Source: an uncultured beta proteobacterium (GTDB lineage Bacteria; Pseudomonadota; Gammaproteobacteria; Burkholderiales; Rhodocyclaceae). Taken from it: DNA of 5,405 bases. The stretch lies in contig CAIXAY010000161.1 of NCBI GenBank assembly GCA_903917505.1, forward strand, positions 1 to 5,405, in the 5' to 3' direction. Position 1 is the first letter of the stretch. Every line of letters begins with the position of its first letter. The notes under the pieces were generated by a model that was given only the letters and a program-made list of their open reading frames with translations, searched no databases and was not told the DNA's origin. Position numbers and translations under genes: made by a program. Positions 1 through 5,405 of the stretch are shown piece after piece.

Positions 1-109
1 CAGCCTGACGGCATTCCTGGCGGCGCTCGACCGCTATTCGCTCGAGCAGCAGCGGCCGATCACCGTGCCGCTGCTGCGCGAAGTCCTGCAGGCGCCGCTC
101 GGCCTCTGA
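1..109 (+). CDS. hda: DnaA regulatory inactivator Hda, C-terminal end (gene cut by window edge)
   Basis: Only the last 35 codons are present, read from base 2 to a TGA at 107-109. The tail has the pattern AALDRYSLEQQRPITVPLLREVL, which parallels the end of E. coli Hda ([21 protein letters not shown]), the last helices of the AAA+ lid domain. Hda is the DnaA paralogue that, with the DNA-loaded beta clamp, stimulates ATP hydrolysis by DnaA and prevents re-initiation of replication. The clamp-binding N-terminus and the AAA+ motifs lie outside the window, so the call rests on the tail and on its position ahead of the HAD phosphatase and pcnB. DnaA itself ends in a DNA-binding domain that is absent here, which argues against dnaA. 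The next gene starts 14 bases after the stop, so co-transcription is likely. Confidence 0.8.
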   Translation, partial: SLTAFLAALDRYSLEQQRPITVPLLREVLQAPLGL

Positions 110-123
110 AAGATTCCGACCCC

Positions 124-801
124 ATGCAACTTGCCCTGTTCGATCTCGACAACACCCTGCTGCACGGCGACAGCGACTACGAGTGGACGCAGCACCTCGT
201 CGACCAGGGGGTCGTCGACCGCGACTATTTCGAGCAGCGCAACGACGAATTCTATTCGCAGTACAAGGCCGGCATCCTGAACATCGACGAGTTTCTCGAT
301 TTCCAGTTGCAGCCGCTTTCGCAATACACGCGCGAACAGCTCGACGCCTGGCACGCCGATTTCATGGCCAGGCGCGTGCTGCCGATGCTCAGCGCCCAGG
401 CGCGCCAACTCGTCAAGCGCCACCGCGACCACGGCGACCTGTGCGCGCTGGTGACCGCGACCAATTCCTTCGTCACCGGCCCGATCTGCCGCGAACTTGA
501 TATCCCGCACCTGATCGCCACCGTCCCGGCCCAGGAGAACGGCCGCTTCACCGGCAAGCCGCGCGGCACGCCGGCGTTCCGCGAAGGCAAGGTCGAGCGC
601 GTCGAGGCCTGGCTCGAAGCGCAGGGGCTGCACTGGAATTCCTTCGCGCGCAGCTGGTTCTACAGCGATTCCCTGAACGACCTGCCGCTGCTGCGCCTGG
701 TCAGCGATCCGGTCGCCGTCGACCCCGATCCGACCTTGCGCGCCCATGCCGAGCAGGCCGGCTGGCCGATCCTCAACCTGCACGCCGCGGATGCCGCCTG
801 A
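124..801 (+). CDS. HAD superfamily subfamily IB phosphatase (SerB/CicA-like), substrate unknown
   Basis: A 225-residue soluble hydrolase with all four HAD motifs. Motif I is DLDNTL with nucleophile D7 and acid/base D9, motif II is VTATN with T111, the motif III lysine is probably K156 (in EGKVERV), and motif IV is YSDSLND with D182 and D186 binding Mg. The helical C1 cap, which selects the substrate, lies between motif I and about residue 90. The VTATN form and the length fit the HAD-IB group that includes phosphoserine phosphatase-like enzymes and CicA, rather than true SerB, which is usually longer at the N-terminus. The expected reaction is hydrolysis of a small phosphate monoester in the cytoplasm. 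Phosphoserine and histidinol phosphate are possible substrates, but nothing here decides. The ATG at 124 places motif I at residue 7, as is normal for the family; its ribosome site is weak (GAAAGA at 108-113). Confidence 0.88.
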   Translation: MQLALFDLDNTLLHGDSDYEWTQHLVDQGVVDRDYFEQRNDEFYSQYKAGILNIDEFLDFQLQPLSQYTREQLDAWHADFMARRVLPMLSAQARQLVKRHRDHGDLCALVTATNSFVTGPICRELDIPHLIATVPAQENGRFTGKPRGTPAFREGKVERVEAWLEAQGLHWNSFARSWFYSDSLNDLPLLRLVSDPVAVDPDPTLRAHAEQAGWPILNLHAADAA

Positions 802-848
802 GATGCTCCGCCAGCGCGCCCCTGGCGCAACATAAGAAGAAACGAGCG

Positions 849-2207
849 ATGATCCGCAAATTCATATCCCGCATCCTCGGGCGCAAGTCGCCCGGCCTCC
901 CCGGCGAACCGGCGATCATCGCCGCGAGCCGCCACGGCATTCGCCGCGACCAGATCAGCAACGGCAGCCGGCGCACCGTCGAGACCCTGCAGGAACATGG
1001 CTACAAGGCCTACGTGGTGGGCGGCGCGGTGCGCGACCTGCTGGCCGGCATCACCCCCAACGATTACGACGTCGCCACCAGCGCGACGCCCGAGCAGGTG
1101 CGCGCCTGCTTCCGCCGTTCGCGCATCATCGGACGCCGTTTCCAGATCGTGCATGTGCTGATGGGCGCCGAGACCATCGAGGTCACGACTTTCCGCGGCC
1201 ATCACGAGGCCCAGCACGGCAGCAGCAAGGCGCAGACCGACGCCGAGGGCCGCGTGCTGCGCGACAACGTGTTCGGCAGCGAGAAGGAAGACGCGACGCG
1301 CCGCGACTTCACGGTCAACGCGCTGTACTTCGACCCGGCCTCGGAAACCATCGTCGATTATTACCACGGCGTCGCCGACCTCAAGCAGAAAACCCTGCGC
1401 ATGATCGGCGACCCGAAGACCCGCTATCGCGAAGACCCGGTGCGCATGCTGCGCGCCGTGCGCCTCGCCGCCAAGCTCGGCCTCACCATCGACCCCGAAG
1501 CGCGGCGGCCGATCCGCGAACTCGCGAGCCTCGTCGAGAATATCCCACCGTCAAGGCTGTTCGACGAGATGCTGAAACTCCTGACCTCCGGCCATGCGGT
1601 CACCTGCCTCACCCAGCTGCGCGCCGAGGGTCTGCACCACGGGCTGTTGCCGCTGCTCGACGTGATTTTCGAGCAGCCGCGCGGCGAGCGCTTCGTCATG
1701 CTGGCGCTGGCCAATACCGACCGCCGCGTGCGCGAGGGCAAGCCGATCTCGCCCGGTTTCCTGTTCGCGACGCTGCTCTGGCAGGACGTGCTGACGCGCT
1801 GGGAAGCGATCCTCGCCGATGGCGATCGCGGTCTGGGGCGCATTCCGGCGCTGTTCGCGGCGATGGACGAAGTCCTCGAACTGCAGGCCGGCAAACTCGC
1901 CATCACCCGCCGCGTCGCCGGCGACATCAAGGACATCTGGGCGCTGCAGCCGCGTTTCGACCAGCGCTCGGGCAAGCGACCCTACGGCGTGCTCGAGCAG
2001 CCGCGCTTCAAGGCCGGTTACGATTTCCTGCTGCTGCGCGCTGAGGCGGGCGAAATCGAACAGGAGTTGGCGCAATGGTGGTCCGACTTCATGAACCGCG
2101 ATGGCGAGGCGCGCGCGGCGATGCTGCTGCCGCCAGCGCCGGACGCCGCGAAAAAGCGCCGTCGGCGCCGGCGCAAGCCCGCAGCGGAAGGTCCCGGCGC
2201 CCCTTGA
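849..2207 (+). CDS. pcnB: Poly(A) polymerase I (PcnB)
   Basis: 452 residues, close to the E. coli enzyme. It adds 3' poly(A) tails to RNA using ATP, which promotes decay by exonucleases and, in E. coli, controls ColE1-type plasmid copy number through RNA I. The nucleotidyltransferase head shows VGGAVRDLL (57-65), the metal-binding pair D72 and D74 in NDYDV, RRDFTVNALY (151-160) and the block RYREDPVRMLRAVRLAAKLG (192-211). IIGRRFQIVH (93-102) matches the signature that separates bacterial poly(A) polymerases from the related CCA-adding tRNA nucleotidyltransferases. The C-terminus has nine basic residues in a row (435-443, KKRRRRRRK), like the arginine-rich RNA-binding tail of E. coli PcnB. 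The ATG at 849 is preceded by a purine-rich AAGAAGA stretch (834-840) about 8 bases upstream and gives an N-terminus of normal length. No frameshift or missing motif is seen. Confidence 0.96.
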   Translation: MIRKFISRILGRKSPGLPGEPAIIAASRHGIRRDQISNGSRRTVETLQEHGYKAYVVGGAVRDLLAGITPNDYDVATSATPEQVRACFRRSRIIGRRFQIVHVLMGAETIEVTTFRGHHEAQHGSSKAQTDAEGRVLRDNVFGSEKEDATRRDFTVNALYFDPASETIVDYYHGVADLKQKTLRMIGDPKTRYREDPVRMLRAVRLAAKLGLTIDPEARRPIRELASLVENIPPSRLFDEMLKLLTSGHAVTCLTQLRAEGLHHGLLPLLDVIFEQPRGERFVMLALANTDRRVREGKPISPGFLFATLLWQDVLTRWEAILADGDRGLGRIPALFAAMDEVLELQAGKLAITRRVAGDIKDIWALQPRFDQRSGKRPYGVLEQPRFKAGYDFLLLRAEAGEIEQELAQWWSDFMNRDGEARAAMLLPPAPDAAKKRRRRRRKPAAEGPGAP

Positions 2208-2215
2208 ATCAGCCG

Positions 2216-2734
2216 ATGCAGCCCGCCCCGCATCTTGCGTCGCACCTCACCTCGCATTTGGCTTATATCGCGCTCGGCGCCAATCTGGCCGACCCGCTCG
2301 CGCAGCTCAGCGCGGCCCTGGCGGCCTTGCGCAACTTGCCGCAATCGCGCCTGCTGCGCGCTTCCTCGCTCTATCGTACGGTGCCGGTCGGCATCCACGG
2401 CCAGCCGGATTTCATCAACGCCGTGGCCGCCGTCGAAACGACGCTCGCCCCGCAGGCGCTGCTCGCCGCGCTGTTCGCCGTCGAAGCGGCGTTCGGTCGC
2501 CGCCGCGATTTCCACCACGCGCCGCGCACCCTCGACCTCGATCTTCTGCTCTATGACGAAGAGATCATGGCGACGCCCGAGCTGACGCTGCCGCATCCGC
2601 GCATGCACCTGCGCGCCTTCGTCCTCGCGCCGCTGCTCGAAATCGCTCCGGACTGCCGCATCCCGGGCCGGGGACCAGCCGCCGCCTGGCTTCCGGCGGT
2701 CAGTATGCAGCGCATCAAAAGACTGGCACCATGA
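2216..2734 (+). CDS. folK: 2-amino-4-hydroxy-6-hydroxymethyldihydropteridine pyrophosphokinase (HPPK)
   Basis: 172 residues against about 160 in E. coli. The enzyme transfers pyrophosphate from ATP to 6-hydroxymethyl-7,8-dihydropterin, the step before dihydropteroate synthase in folate synthesis. Homology begins at AYIALGANLADP (16-27). SSLYRTVPVG (50-59) and GQPDFINAVA (62-71) are the usual pterin-site segments. HHAPRTLDLDLL (100-111) fits the HPPK signature, with D107 and D109 as the two Mg ligands. HPRMHLRAFVLAPL (127-140) is the conserved C-terminal part. The start is uncertain. ATG 2216 lies 8 bases after the pcnB stop but has no clear ribosome site. A TTG at 2204, overlapping the pcnB TGA as TTGA, sits 12 bases after GGAAGG (2186-2191) and would add four residues. 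Either way, translation looks coupled to pcnB. The first 15 residues are a non-conserved HL-rich stretch. Confidence 0.94.
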   Translation: MQPAPHLASHLTSHLAYIALGANLADPLAQLSAALAALRNLPQSRLLRASSLYRTVPVGIHGQPDFINAVAAVETTLAPQALLAALFAVEAAFGRRRDFHHAPRTLDLDLLLYDEEIMATPELTLPHPRMHLRAFVLAPLLEIAPDCRIPGRGPAAAWLPAVSMQRIKRLAP

Positions 2735-2781
2735 CGCTTACCTTGATCCGGCAACCGGCAAATTGCCTCGCTCGCTCATGA
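2731..2781 (+). other. 16-codon ORF bridging folK and the kinase gene, possible translational-coupling relay
   Basis: An ATG at 2731 overlaps the folK stop as ATGA (2731-2734). The frame runs 16 codons ([16 protein letters not shown]) and stops at TGA 2779-2781, which overlaps the ATG of the deoxynucleoside kinase gene, again as ATGA (2778-2781). The frame therefore spans the whole 43-base gap. The kinase ATG has no recognisable ribosome binding site, so a ribosome ending folK could restart here, end on the kinase start and restart again. The peptide resembles nothing I know. Chance is a real alternative because ATGA junctions are common in dense operons. No product is claimed. Confidence 0.3.
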
Positions 2782-3443
2782 AAAAAAATCTGCTCGAATC
2801 TGCACGTCATATCGTCGTCGAAGGGCCGATCGGCGTCGGCAAGACCAGTCTTGCGCGCCGCCTGGGCGAACACCTCGACGCCGACCTGCTGCTCGAACAG
2901 CCGGAGACCAATCCCTTTCTGTACCGCTTCTACCAGAACCAGGAGCGCTACGCGCTGCAGACGCAGCTGTTCTTCCTCTTTCACCGCCTCGACCAGTTGC
3001 GCGAACTCGCGCAGCGCGAACTTTTTCCGCGTTCCCCGGGCAGCGCGGTAGTCAGCGATTACCTGCTCGAGAAGGACCCGCTGTTCGCCAGCCTGACCCT
3101 GAGCGACGACGAGTACAGGCTCTACCGCCAGATCTACGACAGCGTTTCGCTGCAGAATCCGGTGACGCCGGATCTGGTGATCTACCTGCAGGCCAAGCCG
3201 GAAACGCTGATCGCACGCGTCAGGAAACGCGGCATCGAGATGGAGCGCAAGATCAGCGACGACTATCTGGTGCTGCTCGGCGAATCCTATACGCGCTTCT
3301 TCCACAACTACGATGCCGCGCCGGTGCTGGTCGTCAATTCCGAGAACCTCAATTTCGTCGACAAGGGCGATGACTTCCAATTGCTTGTCCAGCGCATCGC
3401 AGCCATGCGCGGGCACCGCGAATATTTCAATCGAGGGGATTAA
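2778..3443 (+). CDS. Deoxynucleoside kinase (deoxyadenosine/deoxyguanosine kinase family)
   Basis: 221 residues of the dNK fold (P-loop kinase). It should transfer a phosphate from ATP to the 5' hydroxyl of a deoxynucleoside for dNTP salvage. The P-loop is GPIGVGKTS (16-24). [17 protein letters not shown] (37-53) holds the likely catalytic glutamate E40, the counterpart of the family LxEP motif. [17 protein letters not shown] (58-74) carries a glutamine expected to contact the base. The lid is [18 protein letters not shown] (147-164), with several arginines for phosphate binding. The usual ERS/DRS motif is replaced by SDYLLEKD (93-100). Whether it prefers dA, dG or other bases cannot be read from the sequence. 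ATG 2778 puts the P-loop at a normal distance; an in-frame TTG at 2763 is a weaker choice. Eight A bases follow the ATG. panB begins 4 bases after the TAA. Confidence 0.88.
   Translation: MKKNLLESARHIVVEGPIGVGKTSLARRLGEHLDADLLLEQPETNPFLYRFYQNQERYALQTQLFFLFHRLDQLRELAQRELFPRSPGSAVVSDYLLEKDPLFASLTLSDDEYRLYRQIYDSVSLQNPVTPDLVIYLQAKPETLIARVRKRGIEMERKISDDYLVLLGESYTRFFHNYDAAPVLVVNSENLNFVDKGDDFQLLVQRIAAMRGHREYFNRGD
3433..3438 (+). promoter_or_regulatory. Ribosome binding site of panB (GAGGGG)
   Basis: GAGGGG lies within the last codons of the kinase gene, nine bases before the panB ATG at 3448. It is the best Shine-Dalgarno match in the window and supports this start over in-frame upstream codons inside the kinase gene. 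Confidence 0.75.
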
Positions 3444-3447
3444 TTTC

Positions 3448-4260
3448 ATGTCTGCACAGTCGTTTACGCGACGTCTCACCCATCTCGACCTGGCCAAGAT
3501 GCGCGTCGCCGGCGAAAAGATCGCCATGCTGACCGCTTACGACGCGAGCTTCGCGCACGCCTGCGACGCCGCCGGCGTCGAATCGCTGCTGGTCGGCGAT
3601 TCGCTGGGCATGGTGGTGCAGGGTCACGACTCGACGCTGCCGGTGACGGTCGCCGATATCGCCTATCACACCCGCGCCGTGGCGCGCGGCTGCGGGCGCC
3701 CGCTGCTCATCGCCGACCTGCCCTTCGGCAGTTACCAGGAAAGCCCGGTGCAGGCCTATCGCAACGCCGTGCTGCTGATGAGCGCCGGCGCGCAGATGGT
3801 CAAGCTCGAGGGCGGCAGCGAGATGGCCGAGACGACACACTTCCTGACCGCGCGCGGCATTCCGGTGTGCGCCCACGTCGGCCTGACGCCGCAATCGGTG
3901 CACCAGCTCGGCGGCTACCGTATCCAGGGCAAGGACGACGCCGGCGCGGCGAAGCTGATCGCCGACGCGCTCGCCCAGCAGGAGGCCGGCGCGACGCTGA
4001 TCGTTCTCGAAGCCATTCCGGCGCCGCTCGGCGCCGAGGCTACGCGGCAACTGGCGATTCCGACGATCGGCATCGGCGCCGGCAAGGAATGCTCGGGACA
4101 GGTGCTGGTGCTGCACGACATGCTCGACATCAGCCCCGGCAAGAAAGCCCGCTTCGTGCGGAATTTCATGGCCGGGCAAAGCGCTATCCCCGGCGCGCTC
4201 ACCGCCTACGTCGCGGCCGTCAAGGACGGCAGCTTCCCCGGTCCGGAACATTGTTATTAA
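3448..4260 (+). CDS. panB: 3-methyl-2-oxobutanoate hydroxymethyltransferase (ketopantoate hydroxymethyltransferase)
   Basis: 270 residues against 264 in E. coli. PanB makes ketopantoate from 2-oxoisovalerate and 5,10-methylene-tetrahydrofolate, the first committed step to pantothenate and CoA. It is a TIM-barrel enzyme, in E. coli a decamer. The active site is complete: MLTAYD (27-32); [19 protein letters not shown] (49-67) with Mg ligand D51; IADLPFGSY (88-96) with Mg ligand D90; VKLEGG (118-123) with K119 and E121; HVGLTPQS (143-150); LEAIP (187-191) with catalytic base E188; and IGIGAG (207-212). These positions correspond to D45, D84, K112, E114 and E181 of the E. coli enzyme. The gene is read directly after the kinase gene with a good ribosome site. 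An in-frame extension back to 3313 exists but is only the kinase gene read in another frame. Confidence 0.97.
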   Translation: MSAQSFTRRLTHLDLAKMRVAGEKIAMLTAYDASFAHACDAAGVESLLVGDSLGMVVQGHDSTLPVTVADIAYHTRAVARGCGRPLLIADLPFGSYQESPVQAYRNAVLLMSAGAQMVKLEGGSEMAETTHFLTARGIPVCAHVGLTPQSVHQLGGYRIQGKDDAGAAKLIADALAQQEAGATLIVLEAIPAPLGAEATRQLAIPTIGIGAGKECSGQVLVLHDMLDISPGKKARFVRNFMAGQSAIPGALTAYVAAVKDGSFPGPEHCY

Positions 4261-5334
<1,074 letters not shown>

Positions 5335-5405
5335 AAGGGTCAGTGTAAGAGAAAGTGTTGGAAGTTGTCGGGGTGCGTTTTTGGTTTCGATTTTCAAAGC
5401 ATGAA

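Noticed and set aside
809..827. Inverted repeat CGCCAG/CTGGCG with a 7-base loop between the HAD gene and pcnB, considered as a terminator.
   Set aside because: The stem is only 6 bp, no T-run follows on either strand, and pcnB starts 21 bases later. It is too weak to call.
2757..2767. GGCAAATTGCC near-palindrome in the folK–kinase gap, considered as an operator.
   Set aside because: Five-base arms around one base are expected by chance, and no promoter is visible around it.
5376..5405. T-run at 5378-5382 downstream of panC, considered as a terminator.
   Set aside because: No stable hairpin precedes it within the visible sequence.

Overview
The window is a compact, high-GC stretch in which every recognisable gene lies on the + strand. 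Gene content and order are (hda) – HAD-IB phosphatase – pcnB – folK – deoxynucleoside kinase – panB – panC. Together with the protein-level features (arginine-rich PcnB tail, FVNRLQF-type PanC, a Hda tail like that of E. coli), this suggests the chromosome of a betaproteobacterium, perhaps of the Rhodocyclales. The taxonomic placement is inference from memory of gene order and sequence style; no search was run. I see no mobile element genes, RNA genes, CRISPR array or phage genes. This is essentially a housekeeping region.

Layout: bases 1-109 hold the 3' end of hda (replication-initiation control). A HAD subfamily IB phosphatase (124-801) follows after 14 bases, then poly(A) polymerase I (pcnB, 849-2207). 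folK (2216-2734) starts almost on top of the pcnB stop. A deoxynucleoside kinase gene (2778-3443) follows after a 43-base gap bridged exactly by a 16-codon ORF that overlaps both neighbours by ATGA. panB (3448-4260) starts 4 bases after the kinase stop with the clearest ribosome binding site of the window. A 171-base gap carrying an inverted pair of short palindromic repeats separates panB from panC (4432-5334). The last 71 bases hold no gene that I can support.

How the genes fit together: PanB and PanC are the two dedicated steps that make pantothenate (the CoA precursor) from ketoisovalerate and beta-alanine, apart from the ketopantoate reductase, which is not in this window. PanB uses 5,10-methylene-tetrahydrofolate as one-carbon donor, and FolK makes the pterin pyrophosphate needed for folate synthesis, so folK and panB are metabolically linked as well as neighbours. 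The kinase salvages deoxynucleosides, PcnB tags RNA for decay, and Hda restrains DnaA. Spacing from folK to panB is tight enough for one transcript.

The parts worth a second look are small-scale: the ATGA/ATGA relay between folK and the kinase gene, the covarying hairpin pair between panB and panC, and the PanC C-terminal tail, which runs into G-rich, C-poor DNA containing a GGGTTGAA tandem repeat. I found no convincing undescribed multi-gene system.
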